From an uncultured Actinomyces sp. (GTDB lineage Bacteria; Actinomycetota; Actinomycetes; Actinomycetales; Actinomycetaceae): a stretch of 64,000 nucleotides of DNA. The stretch covers positions 35,311 through 99,310 of the forward strand of contig CALIZH010000382.1 of assembly GCA_938028585.1 (NCBI GenBank), in the 5' to 3' direction. Positions 52,873 to 61,540 of this stretch are shown here, piece by piece. Both the position numbers and the translations under genes were made by a program. How positions within the stretch are numbered: position 1 is the first letter of the stretch; each line of letters opens with the position of its first letter. The notes under the pieces were generated by a model. It was given only the letters and a program-made list of their open reading frames with translations. It was not told the origin of the DNA and ran no database searches.

Positions 52873-54195
52873 TTACAGGGCATCATCGGTTGCATTGATG
52901 AGATTATCGATAGCTTGAAGCCGTTTAGCGATGATCTGCTCGTGACCGATTCCAGAACCATCGAGTTGGAACACGTGAGCGTCCGGGTGATCGAGCAGAT
53001 CATCGGGTAGATACGTTTGTTCCACCACGTGGTGGGGGTAGTCGTGCGGATACTTGTATCCCACGCCGTTGCCGTAGAGCATATTTGCTCCTTTGTAATG
53101 AGCATCGGCCAAGTGTTTGGGTACAGGTAGGGATCCTGTGTGTCTCACAAGCTCGATCGCTCGGTCAATAGCTGCGTATGTCGCGTTTGACTTAGGCGCG
53201 GTTGCGACAGCAAGTGCCGCCTCAGCAAGCGGGATACGCGCTTCTGGCATACCAATCAGTGCAACGCATTGTTGCGTGGCGACAGCCAGAGGGAGCACAG
53301 AGGGATCAGCAAGACCTACGTCCTCAGCTGCGTGGATGACGATACGCCGTGCGATGAAGCGCGGGTCTTCGCCGCCTTCAATGAGTCTGGCAAGCCAATA
53401 GAGCGTTGCATCGGGGTCGGATCCCCTCATAGACTTAATGAAGGCCGAGATGATGTTGTAGTGTTGGTCGCCATCCTTGTCGTAGCGCTGGATTGCATGA
53501 GGCGCAAGAGAGGTGAGCATGCCCAGCGTTGCGGGCTTGTCACCTCGGGCTGTATCGAGGGCTTCAAGCAGGGTGAGGGCCTGGCGAGCATCACCTGATG
53601 CGTTCATAGCGATGACGCGGAGAACGTCATCTGGGATGTCAACGCCCGGTGTGCAGCGAGGAAGTCCATCCGGATGGCTTATCGCTCGTTGTAAAATCGC
53701 GTAGATATCATCGTTGGTCAAGGTGCCCAGCGAAACGATGGCACAACGGGAAAGCAATGCGCTGTTAACCGAGAAGCTCGGATTCTCCGTTGTTGCACCT
53801 ACGAGACGGATCGTGCCGTCTTCCACGCTTGGCAGCAAGACATCTTGTTGCGACTTGGAGAAGCGGTGGATCTCGTCAATGAAGACAACGGTAGGTGTTC
53901 CATCGCTGTCAAGATGGGTGCGAGCCTCAGTGATGGTTTTACGAATATCAGCAACTTTGGCAGAGGTTGCAGATAGTTCGACGAAATGGATCCCTTGTGT
54001 ACGAGCCATGATGCGAGCAATTGTGGTTTTCCCACTCGCTGGCGGAGCGTACATGATGAGACTTAGGGGCGGAGCCAGTGGGTCGAGCATGTGGCGGATT
54101 AGAGAACCCTCGCCTACAACGTTGTCTTGACCAATAACCTCATCAAAGGTTGTGGGTCTTACACGTACGGCGAGTGGCTCAGGCGGGTGAGTCAT
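52873..54195 (-). CDS. rarA: RarA/MgsA-type replication-associated recombination ATPase
   Basis: A 440-residue AAA+ protein, the family's usual length; ATG 54195 is preferred (GAAAGGTG). Features: RPTTFDEVIGQDNVVG, Walker A APPASGKTT, VVFIDEIHRFSKSQQD and the C-terminal HYKGANMLYGNGVGYKYPHDYP region. RarA acts at stalled forks and gaps and contacts SSB. The bacterial chromosome normally carries its own copy, so this is an element-borne second version serving its replication. Confidence 0.92.
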   Translation of the reverse strand: MTHPPEPLAVRVRPTTFDEVIGQDNVVGEGSLIRHMLDPLAPPLSLIMYAPPASGKTTIARIMARTQGIHFVELSATSAKVADIRKTITEARTHLDSDGTPTVVFIDEIHRFSKSQQDVLLPSVEDGTIRLVGATTENPSFSVNSALLSRCAIVSLGTLTNDDIYAILQRAISHPDGLPRCTPGVDIPDDVLRVIAMNASGDARQALTLLEALDTARGDKPATLGMLTSLAPHAIQRYDKDGDQHYNIISAFIKSMRGSDPDATLYWLARLIEGGEDPRFIARRIVIHAAEDVGLADPSVLPLAVATQQCVALIGMPEARIPLAEAALAVATAPKSNATYAAIDRAIELVRHTGSLPVPKHLADAHYKGANMLYGNGVGYKYPHDYPHHVVEQTYLPDDLLDHPDAHVFQLDGSGIGHEQIIAKRLQAIDNLINATDDAL

Positions 54196-54219
54196 GAGTA
54201 TCACCTTTCGGTCGGTGTT

Positions 54220-54259
54220 GCTGCGCACGGCCCATATGCGAGATATAGGCCGTATCAGC
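54220..54259 (-). terminator. stem-loop between the SNF2 and RarA genes
   Basis: GCTG-cgc-ACGGCC pairs with GGCCGT-at-CAGC. No U-tract. Confidence 0.4.
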
Positions 54260-54266
54260 GGTATGG

Positions 54267-55847
54267 TTAATCATCGTTTGATACGATGTCATCGACAGTT
54301 TTCTCCACGGCGTCGATGAGAGACTGCTGTAATTGCTCCTTCTTTCCAAGAGCTGTTGGCAGTTTTTCGTCAATAGTTTTGCGCGTGAGAATCTGGTAGA
54401 TGTTCACCGGATGCTTTTGTCCTACTCGATGCAAGCGCTTGTTCGTTTGCATGTAGTGTTCCAATGACGATGGCAGTGTGTACCACACGAGCGTGTGCCC
54501 GCCGTCTTGAAGGTTGAGTCCGTGTCCAGCGGATGCCGGGTGGATGAGCATGACGGGGATTTCTCCCCGGTTCCATGCCTCATACATGTCACGGGTGCCA
54601 TCAAAGACGCGAGTATCGTAGCCATGAGCGCTGAGGTACGCCCAGATGATGTCTCGATCGCACGTGAAGTAGTACGCCACCAAGACGGGACTTGTTTGCT
54701 GGGCGATGACATCGAGCAGTGCAAAGAGCTTTGCGCTGTGAACAATCGCGTATTGCCGCCCGTTATAGGCGGTGAGCGATTGCGATGCAGCAGGGAGCAT
54801 GGATACGTCCAAATGGATGCCGAACTCATCTAACTCTTCCTCGGTTTCCATGTTCTCGTTTTCATCGAGGTAAATGGTTCCAGAGGCAAGCTGAACGAGT
54901 TTTGTTCTCAGAACCGCTTTATTGGTCGCTGAGACGGAACTGAGCGTTGGATCATCGTGTGGATCAACGCCTGAAACTTGAGCGATGTCAAGAACGAGGG
55001 TGCGAGCCAAGGTCTTGTACGCTTCGCGCGCGTCAGCATCCATGTCAACCATGAGATTATGAATCTTCATGGGTGGAATGGGCTTACGTGCCACGGTCGG
55101 TGCACTCATGACCAGATGGTCGATGCGTGCGTAGATCGCTTCCTTTGCACCAGGGCGCGGTTGCCAATCGACCGGAGTCCCGTTTGCCAGACGTCGGTTG
55201 GATTGAAAGAACGCTTCACGGTAGTTAGTGAGCGATGAGCCAAGAGAGAGACCTTGGTCGAGAAGATAGACCTGCGACCACAGGTCTTCAAGACCGTTGG
55301 GAGCAGGAGTGCCCGAGAGAAGGATCATCCGTGAGATCTGAGGTCGCACCGCGCGAATCGCCTTAAAACGCCGTGACGTGGGGTTTTTGAAGCCCTGCGA
55401 TTCATCGATGATAACCGTTGGGAACGGCCAGATGGGTATTGGAATCTTCTTGCGATCACGCGGGTCAAGAGGCGGGAGCCACGTGACGAGATCATAGACG
55501 AGTTCTTGGTTAATGAACCACAACGTTGGTGGGGTGGCTGGATCCAAGACCTCGGCGTAACGAGCCAAGCGCTGTTTACGGGAGAGTTGCCGGTCCTTTT
55601 CATCGACGATCAACGAGCGCGCCCTGACAGGAACGTCCCACTTTTCGATCTCGGAGATCCATGACAGCCTCGCGATCTTGATCGGTGCAATGATCAGTGT
55701 GTGACCACGCGGTCCAATCTGGGTGAGCGCATGGAGCGTTGCGAGGGACTTGCCACCTGACATATCCAGAAAGACGCCTGCATAGGGTCTCGTCTGTATG
55801 AACTGAGAGGCGGCGGCTTGCTGATCCATGAGAGTGGGGAAAGCCAT
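54267..55847 (-). CDS. SNF2-family DNA translocase/helicase-like ATPase
   Basis: A 526-residue compact SNF2 ATPase. Motif I FLDMSGGKSLAT near residues 27-38, motif II as DESQ (VIIDESQGFKN), motif III LLSGTPAPNGLEDLW, and the C-terminal lobe with GHGLNLQ, TNKRLHRVGQKHPV. Phage and plasmid SNF2 proteins of this size often neighbour VRR-NUC nucleases and primases, as here. It probably remodels DNA-protein complexes or fork structures. AGGAGG precedes the ATG at 55847. Confidence 0.9.
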   Translation of the reverse strand: MAFPTLMDQQAAASQFIQTRPYAGVFLDMSGGKSLATLHALTQIGPRGHTLIIAPIKIARLSWISEIEKWDVPVRARSLIVDEKDRQLSRKQRLARYAEVLDPATPPTLWFINQELVYDLVTWLPPLDPRDRKKIPIPIWPFPTVIIDESQGFKNPTSRRFKAIRAVRPQISRMILLSGTPAPNGLEDLWSQVYLLDQGLSLGSSLTNYREAFFQSNRRLANGTPVDWQPRPGAKEAIYARIDHLVMSAPTVARKPIPPMKIHNLMVDMDADAREAYKTLARTLVLDIAQVSGVDPHDDPTLSSVSATNKAVLRTKLVQLASGTIYLDENENMETEEELDEFGIHLDVSMLPAASQSLTAYNGRQYAIVHSAKLFALLDVIAQQTSPVLVAYYFTCDRDIIWAYLSAHGYDTRVFDGTRDMYEAWNRGEIPVMLIHPASAGHGLNLQDGGHTLVWYTLPSSLEHYMQTNKRLHRVGQKHPVNIYQILTRKTIDEKLPTALGKKEQLQQSLIDAVEKTVDDIVSNDD

Positions 55848-55875
55848 GAATGGTGACCTCCTTTCGCTGGGGTGG

Positions 55876-56035
55876 TTGTGCGTTTGATATAGCGTGTGGT
55901 AGTATAGGTATTGAAGGTTTCAGGTTTTTACCTCGCTTTTTCTCCTGTAATCTTCTCTCCTTTCAGTTCATTTGCTGATACTCCTGGTATCACCCCGGCT
56001 CCCCTCTCGCTCGCACGCCGGGGTGATACTTTTTT
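55876..56035 (+). ncRNA. candidate small RNA with own promoter and terminator
   Basis: TTGTGC (55876-55881), 18-nt spacer, TAGTAT (55900-55905, with TGG extension). A perfect 13-bp terminator (GTATCACCCCGGC/GCCGGGGTGATAC, 55987-56029) with TTTTTT ends it. The RNA is ~120 nt, pyrimidine-rich, and has CTCCT and CTCCTTTC segments complementary to the element's SD sequences. A 99-codon frame here would read through the terminator and is not accepted. Confidence 0.62.
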
Positions 56036-56051
56036 GGATCGCCTGTTTGCA

Positions 56052-56750
56052 TCACTTTCGAGGACGTCTCAGCTCTCGTTTCTCCTGTTTGGTCAGCGAA
56101 TTGTTGTGACGAACATACATCTTCGCGGCGTGGCGAAGAGCTGTACAGGTCCACATCCACTCAGGGGAGATGTCCAAAGGTGGCTGATCTTCGGGGTGAA
56201 TGATCGTTGAGCCTTGGACGGTCATGTCTTTGATAACAAAGGCCATGTCCAACAGTTGCGTGAACGGTGGCTGTTCTTTGTCTGGAGAAACCGTGTATGC
56301 GATCTGGGTCAACAGATCTTTAATGGTGGGTTCCCACATGTTATTAGGGATGTTAAGACGTACCCATCGCATCACGGCTGGCCTGATATCGAGAAGGAAC
56401 TGTTTCATGTTCCATCGGTAGATCAGTGCAAACTTTTCGCGCTCAGACATATCAAGGAACTGCGCGCATTCACTGTAGGAAATCTTCGGCTGGATAAGGA
56501 CGCTGTTCATGATGTCTACGGCTTGCGATTGAAAAGTCACCGTCTGGATGCGGTCGCCATACATAGTGACAGATGAAGGCGCAAGGTGACATTCGAACGC
56601 AAAGTTCGCCCGACCAAGGGGGTCACCCGGCCAAAAGAACGAGAGGTTCTTATGGTCTGGGTCGATGGTTGTTGCGAACATGCTGTACCGGGATAAGCGC
56701 TTTTTACGGCTGATCACATCTTGGTATGACAGCGGGCCTCGTGTATGCAT
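56052..56750 (-). CDS. hypothetical protein
   Basis: A 232-residue protein with aromatic and basic segments (RLSRYSMFATTID, KFALIYRWNMKQFLLDIRPA) and a very basic C-terminus (KQEKRELRRPRK). No known domain. It lies 16 nt after the glutaredoxin gene without a clear SD, so it may be translated by coupling. Role unknown; its neighbours are nucleotide and DNA metabolism genes. Confidence 0.6.
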   Translation of the reverse strand: MHTRGPLSYQDVISRKKRLSRYSMFATTIDPDHKNLSFFWPGDPLGRANFAFECHLAPSSVTMYGDRIQTVTFQSQAVDIMNSVLIQPKISYSECAQFLDMSEREKFALIYRWNMKQFLLDIRPAVMRWVRLNIPNNMWEPTIKDLLTQIAYTVSPDKEQPPFTQLLDMAFVIKDMTVQGSTIIHPEDQPPLDISPEWMWTCTALRHAAKMYVRHNNSLTKQEKRELRRPRK

Positions 56751-56766
56751 ATGCGTGTCCGATCAG

Positions 56767-57102
56767 TCAGTGCGAAATCGTCTTGATGCGGTCGGGTCTA
56801 AAACCCGTCCAGAATGTGTAGTCACAATAGCGCGGCTCAGGGTCATCGTCGGAAACGGCGCTTACACGAGCCATGACGACAGGTGCAGCCTGGGCTTCAA
56901 GAACGGTTGTGCAAAACTCGTACGGAGTCTTGTAGCCCTGGTCGGTGAGCCGGATTGACATGTCTTCAATGTTCACTTCGTGAAACGAGATGCCGCCGCG
57001 CGCAAGCAGTCGCTTGGTTTGATCGCACTGCACGCAATTGGGCTTGGAAAAGACGATCACATCGTGATCAATGATTGATTCATGGGTTGTTTCGGTAGTC
57101 AT
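56767..57102 (-). CDS. glutaredoxin / NrdH-redoxin-like protein
   Basis: A 111-residue protein with a thioredoxin-fold core: VIVFSKPNCVQCDQTKRLL (active-site CVQC, Cys23/Cys26), GISFHEVNIED, and cis-Pro region AAPVVMARV. NrdH-type redoxins reduce ribonucleotide reductase, so it could raise dNTP supply for element replication. No reductase gene is in the window, so the host's enzyme would be its partner. Confidence 0.88.
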   Translation of the reverse strand: MTTETTHESIIDHDVIVFSKPNCVQCDQTKRLLARGGISFHEVNIEDMSIRLTDQGYKTPYEFCTTVLEAQAAPVVMARVSAVSDDDPEPRYCDYTFWTGFRPDRIKTISH

Positions 57103-57111
57103 GTAAAAACC

Positions 57112-57405
57112 TCAAATCTGGTTGTATGTAGATAGTTCTTCGATAATAGCGTCTACATCTTCTCTGGTATGAGCGACGTAGACGTGTGCTCCGGCGCGGC
57201 GCATCAGTGTGATGACTCTGATTTGTTGACGCCGCACGGAGCCGACGTCGCTTTTTGTTTCGACGAAACAGGTTCTCGCTGGGGTGACAATGATCTGGTC
57301 AGGCACCCCTCGCATACCGGGGGAAGTGAACTTTGCAGTCCACCACCCCCGGCGTCGACATTCGTCGACGAGGTAGCCCTCAACGTAATGCTCAGGGCGT
57401 CCCAT
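57112..57405 (-). CDS. VRR-NUC domain nuclease
   Basis: A 97-residue protein: PEHYVEGYLVDECRRRG, GVPDQIIV, CFVETKS, matching VRR-NUC (PD-(D/E)XK-type) with the D...E.K active site. Small VRR-NUC proteins in phages and plasmids commonly accompany SNF2 helicases and resolve DNA structures. It overlaps the upstream small gene by 14 nt. Confidence 0.87.
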   Translation of the reverse strand: MGRPEHYVEGYLVDECRRRGWWTAKFTSPGMRGVPDQIIVTPARTCFVETKSDVGSVRRQQIRVITLMRRAGAHVYVAHTREDVDAIIEELSTYNQI

Positions 57406-57628
57406 TGGCGATTACTTCCTGTTTATGGGCAGTGTGCCAACGGATGCGAGCACGGTCAGATGGCAGAGGATCAGACATCGCTCCGCACGAACACATGGCT
57501 CGTCCGGTGATGGTTGTCTGGTCATCTGGTCCGACCTCGGGGTAGATCCGATCTGCCCACTTGGTGAAAGGCTTCCCTTCTGCGATGAGGGTGTGACCCT
57601 TCACGCGCATCTGTTTGTGGGCGGTCAT
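57392..57628 (-). CDS. small protein with CxC motif, unknown
   Basis: A 78-residue protein with CSCG near residue 46 and histidines near 64 and 68 (WHTAHK), which could bind a metal. GAAAGGAG lies 6 nt before the ATG. Its ATG overlaps the stop of the polymerase gene (ATGA), which suggests coupling. Family unknown. Confidence 0.65.
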   Translation of the reverse strand: MTAHKQMRVKGHTLIAEGKPFTKWADRIYPEVGPDDQTTITGRAMCSCGAMSDPLPSDRARIRWHTAHKQEVIANGTP

Positions 57629-60600
57629 GAGTCGCTCCTTTCTATGTTGTCCGATTCTGATGCATCGGTATAGCTGGTCTCAGCTTCTGGAATCTTGTTC
57701 ATCCAATTTGATTCGAAGGATCGGGCGAACATCTGCGCGTAGGTCTCAAGATCGAGTTGATCGATGAGAGCGCGGCGTTGATCCTCGCTCAGGCACATGA
57801 GATCGTGGTTGACGATCAGCATGTGCCAGGTTGGTTCGATACCCGTGATCTTACGCGTGGTGATGTCTTGATCCGATGGAGCTAACTGAATGCCGTGGCG
57901 GTGAGCCGTCATAGCATCAGGTGCATAGCCGTTTGCGATCATGATTGCATTAGCTACTGCATCGGTGCGCACGACAGATGCGTCGCCTCGCTTGTGGCGA
58001 GACTCAGCGGTTGTCGCGCTGACCTTCCATGCCCCTGCTGCTCCCAAGGAGACAGCTCCGGGTGTACCCGGTTTTACTACGAACACTCGGTTGTAGTGCT
58101 GGAGCGCCCTGAGGCCCCGAATAGTCTGCGCACTGTCATCTTCTCCATCAGAGATCGGATCACAGGCGTAGTGGAACGTGAGCATACTCGGAGAGGCTGC
58201 GATCACGTTTTGGAACAAGAGCAGAGCTTCCACCGAGTCCTTTTGATGCGCAATTGTCTTCATGATCTCGCAGGCTACAGATGGATCAACAGCGCGGTTA
58301 ATCGCATCGGGGTCGGACACTGCGATCGAACGCAAGTACACAGCCATTGCTCGATCAAGGGCAGCTGGGTGTGCCAGTGAGTTCGTCGGTGTTGGCTTGC
58401 GCCAGCACGCCAGCGAAGATCCCGATGCGCTGAGAATCTTTGCATCCTGGGGCCGAATCGTCCCATCCGCCTGAGCGGGTGGCAGGGACAATTCGATTCG
58501 GTTATTCGAATCCTTTGAGACGAGAAGGAGTTCTTCGGGTTCGATCAAGACGTGAATGCGCTGCGATTGTTCATCGAGAACGCGATTGTTTGTCTCCAGA
58601 TCAATGTCTGCCGAGTACAAACCATCGGTGTTCGTCGAGATGATGCGCGCACCCTCAAGGGTTTGAGCCTGTCCGATCATCCACGAGAACAACTGTCCGA
58701 TCAATCGCATAGAGATGATCATGTTGTTCATGCGGATGGGAGAACCTTCGAACTCGGTATCACCTGCACCCGATGCACTGTTGAGCAAGAGTTTGACGCC
58801 GCTTCGCTTGGACGCGAACATCTCTCGTTCCTCAGCCGTGATTGAGGGATCCTTCATCAACCGACCGAAACGCTCCTTGTCCTGGTAGAGCTTACCGTAA
58901 CGGTCCTCACCCAGGGCTTCGTTGTAGAACGCCGACAAGTTGGTGAGCAGGAGCGGGTAGTACGACGAGAAGTCCTCGTGAACAGCCTTGGCGATCGACG
59001 TCATCGCATAGGCGGGATCAAGCTTGTTTGACCCGTCGCTACGCATGACAAACAGTTCCTTATTGCGTACAGGTTTGAAGAACGCGCCTCGCTCAGGGTT
59101 GGGCGAAGACTTGGTCATCAAGACCTGTTGCCATGGGATCACCTGATCGTTCGGCAAGGTAAAGCGAATCTGCTTGCGAATCGCCAGAGCTTGCTCAGGT
59201 TCGGGTAGATCACGGACACCCAGAGTATCAATGAGGGTGTCAATGAGATCTTGCAGCGCACGAGCCTCAGCGTTGTGGTCCTCGAAAAGGGCCAGGTTTG
59301 CTTCGGCTCCGTGAATCCCGCCTGTCGAAAAGGTTGCGAAACATGATGTTGGCGTTCCGTCTTTTCTAAAGTACGGGATATTCGTCGGTCGCTTAGGAAT
59401 GTCACTGAGCTTGTATGCGGTGATGACTCCATCATCGTCAACGCTGTTGCATTCTGGGTCGAAACTGTAGTCGGATGCATACGCGTCCGATCCGTTAAAG
59501 TTCTTCCCACGAATGCTTGCGTAATAGGCGTATACCTCGTCGAAAGCTGCGCGAGCCTTGGCGTCTTCAATACTTTCGTAGAAGAAAGTTTTCGCCAGTT
59601 CGAGAACGTCGAACTGCTCAATACCCAGTTCTTGTGCTCGCTGCTTCGAGGGGTACATGAAGGACACGGTTTTGATGTCCTTCAATCGCTCATACGGTGC
59701 GAGAACGCGCGCAACGAACTTCGCCGACGTTGAATCAGGCGTGAGCCTGTCGTATCTTACGCGGCTGGGTTGGCAGTCTGGCTTCGACTTGGAGCCTCGA
59801 ACCGCGTCGTACACAGTCTCGGGGTAATCGACCATCAAGGCGTGCTTGAGGTCGAATCCACCCGAATAGGTCGGGTGATCAGCCAGGTGAGCAAGGTTGA
59901 CAACATCGCTGACGTTGTATGCGATGAGTTCAATCAAATCGTCCATCGTTTCGATGGTGGTTTTGTTGCTTAGTCGGTCGGATTCGAGAATCTGAAATCC
60001 CAGCATCCCAAGCAAACGCTTGAGACCCACGCGTTGCTGTTTCTCATTGAAGCGTGCAATATCGAGATGGCGACCCGATTGGATCATGGCCTGCCTGATG
60101 AGATACGCCGATCCCTTGCTGCCCTTACCTTTGGAAACAGCCGTTGACCTCAGATACGAGGGCATTTGACGGATGTAATCATCGGCAAACAGCATGTCGT
60201 TGTGCCTGCGAATCTCAGCGGCTGTCACAGGAATGGTCGAGCGCTCAAAAGCGAGTTTGCAGGTGTTTAACAAACCCTCATCGATACGACGCTTTTCCTC
60301 GTCTGTCGATGCCAACATAGCAAGTTCACGAGCTTGGCGAATGGGTTCTTGCGTTCGTTCCATCACACTAGCCAAGTAGATGCTCAGCATGGTCGTGTCG
60401 TAGTTTGCCGAGTTGTACCCGCACAGGAACGGGTGGACCTCGGGGTCGTACTGTGGGTCTGTATCGCATACGGGGCGATACATGGACAGGTACGTACTAT
60501 GAGACGTGGGGTCGCTGACAGGGGATGCATCGCTGAGTCCAAAGGTGCGAGCCAAGAGGTGGTTCGCTTCCCATGTGCTGAGGTTATGCAAGTGGAGCGT

Positions 60601-60846
60601 GGGGATTTCACCAGGCTTCCATAGCTTCGCCCACGCTGGGTTCCGCTTGGCAATAGCAAAAAGCACCGCTTTGTGGTTAAGGGGGTGCTGACGGAGTTCG
60701 TCACCAACAGGGGTCCCTCGATCAACGAGATAGAACACGTCAAGGGCGCGGGTTTCTCGGTCGAAAAGAGCGATAGTGAAAACGTTGGCTAGTGACTCGA
60801 TATCCCAAAATTGGAAGCGAGCGCGTTTGTAGGTGGTTCGCTTCAT
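57625..60846 (-). CDS. family B DNA polymerase with 3'-5' exonuclease
   Basis: A 1073-residue replicative-type PolB. Exonuclease motifs: Exo I FWDIES at 13-18, Exo II GYNSANYD near 145, Exo III YNVSDVVNL near 312. Polymerase motifs: A DFSSYYP near 624, B KLLLNSASG near 683, C STNTDGLYS near 737. Motif C has NTDG rather than DTDS and motif B lacks the usual Tyr. Both exonuclease and polymerase active sites look otherwise complete. Whether it is protein-primed cannot be judged here; a PrimPol is encoded nearby. AGGAGG precedes the ATG at 60846. Confidence 0.92.
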   Translation of the reverse strand: MKRTTYKRARFQFWDIESLANVFTIALFDRETRALDVFYLVDRGTPVGDELRQHPLNHKAVLFAIAKRNPAWAKLWKPGEIPTLHLHNLSTWEANHLLARTFGLSDASPVSDPTSHSTYLSMYRPVCDTDPQYDPEVHPFLCGYNSANYDTTMLSIYLASVMERTQEPIRQARELAMLASTDEEKRRIDEGLLNTCKLAFERSTIPVTAAEIRRHNDMLFADDYIRQMPSYLRSTAVSKGKGSKGSAYLIRQAMIQSGRHLDIARFNEKQQRVGLKRLLGMLGFQILESDRLSNKTTIETMDDLIELIAYNVSDVVNLAHLADHPTYSGGFDLKHALMVDYPETVYDAVRGSKSKPDCQPSRVRYDRLTPDSTSAKFVARVLAPYERLKDIKTVSFMYPSKQRAQELGIEQFDVLELAKTFFYESIEDAKARAAFDEVYAYYASIRGKNFNGSDAYASDYSFDPECNSVDDDGVITAYKLSDIPKRPTNIPYFRKDGTPTSCFATFSTGGIHGAEANLALFEDHNAEARALQDLIDTLIDTLGVRDLPEPEQALAIRKQIRFTLPNDQVIPWQQVLMTKSSPNPERGAFFKPVRNKELFVMRSDGSNKLDPAYAMTSIAKAVHEDFSSYYPLLLTNLSAFYNEALGEDRYGKLYQDKERFGRLMKDPSITAEEREMFASKRSGVKLLLNSASGAGDTEFEGSPIRMNNMIISMRLIGQLFSWMIGQAQTLEGARIISTNTDGLYSADIDLETNNRVLDEQSQRIHVLIEPEELLLVSKDSNNRIELSLPPAQADGTIRPQDAKILSASGSSLACWRKPTPTNSLAHPAALDRAMAVYLRSIAVSDPDAINRAVDPSVACEIMKTIAHQKDSVEALLLFQNVIAASPSMLTFHYACDPISDGEDDSAQTIRGLRALQHYNRVFVVKPGTPGAVSLGAAGAWKVSATTAESRHKRGDASVVRTDAVANAIMIANGYAPDAMTAHRHGIQLAPSDQDITTRKITGIEPTWHMLIVNHDLMCLSEDQRRALIDQLDLETYAQMFARSFESNWMNKIPEAETSYTDASESDNIERSDS

Positions 60847-60872
60847 GGAAGCTGCCTCCTTTCGTTCAAGTG

Positions 60873-61451
60873 TTAGAAAAGCGTGAGCTGGCGTTGCGTG
60901 GGCCGATAATTGTCGATGTACTCTTCCACGGCACTTTCAGGGTCATCGGCGTAGATACCACAGAGGGTGTCGTAGTCCGGGTGGTCGGGTGAGACAACCC
61001 AGACGTCACCGCGTGCCCAGGTCTCAAAGGTGTCGATGTGACCTATGGCAGAGCCGTAGCCATCCTTGACAGCGGCAATCACGGTGAACCAGTTGGACTG
61101 ACTTGTGTGACACGTTGTCATCACAACGTCGTACGGAAGGTGGCGCTCGGCGAGGCTATCGACGTACGCATCCCACCACTCGGGGGTGATGTCGCCCGGT
61201 TCAATACCGTCTCGCTCCATCGCGCGAAGAAGGTCATCAATTACCGGGTTATCGTCATAGTCATTGATGTTGTCTGTTTGTGTATGTCGATCCGCATCGA
61301 TGATAACCAACGCGGCTTCTTCATGGGTGAGCCATGAGCGCGGGTCTTCTGCATCGGTGTCTTGGTAAACGGTGTATTCCACGCCGTCATCATCGGTGTA
61401 AACGTCATCGAGACGAATGTAGCCTGATTGCTGAGTATGAGTAAGAGTCAT
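60873..61451 (-). CDS. protein with C-terminal sliding-clamp-binding motif, upstream of PolB gene
   Basis: A 192-residue acidic protein starting at ATG 61451 (GAAAGG upstream). No known domain; contains Asp-rich VYTDDDGVEYTVY and a WWDAYVDSLAERH segment. It ends TQRQLTLF, a strong match to the bacterial beta-clamp-binding consensus QL(S/D)LF at the extreme C-terminus. It ends 26 nt before the PolB ATG, so it may link the element polymerase or DNA to the host clamp. Confidence 0.68.
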   Translation of the reverse strand: MTLTHTQQSGYIRLDDVYTDDDGVEYTVYQDTDAEDPRSWLTHEEAALVIIDADRHTQTDNINDYDDNPVIDDLLRAMERDGIEPGDITPEWWDAYVDSLAERHLPYDVVMTTCHTSQSNWFTVIAAVKDGYGSAIGHIDTFETWARGDVWVVSPDHPDYDTLCGIYADDPESAVEEYIDNYRPTQRQLTLF

Positions 61452-61491
61452 GGCGGGAGCCTTTCTGGATATGTGGGTGTGTGATAGGGGA

Positions 61492-61525
61492 GCGACCCCT
61501 GCTCGGTGGATGAGACAGGGGTCGC
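61492..61525 (-). terminator. 10-bp stem-loop at gene boundary
   Basis: GCGACCCCTG pairs with CAGGGGTCGC. No U-tract on the - strand. Confidence 0.5.
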
Positions 61526-61540
61526 ATCGCGAAGTGATGA

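Noticed and set aside
55911..56210. 99-codon + strand frame in the small-RNA region
   Set aside because: It would cross a 13-bp intrinsic terminator, has no SD and overlaps the end of a supported gene.
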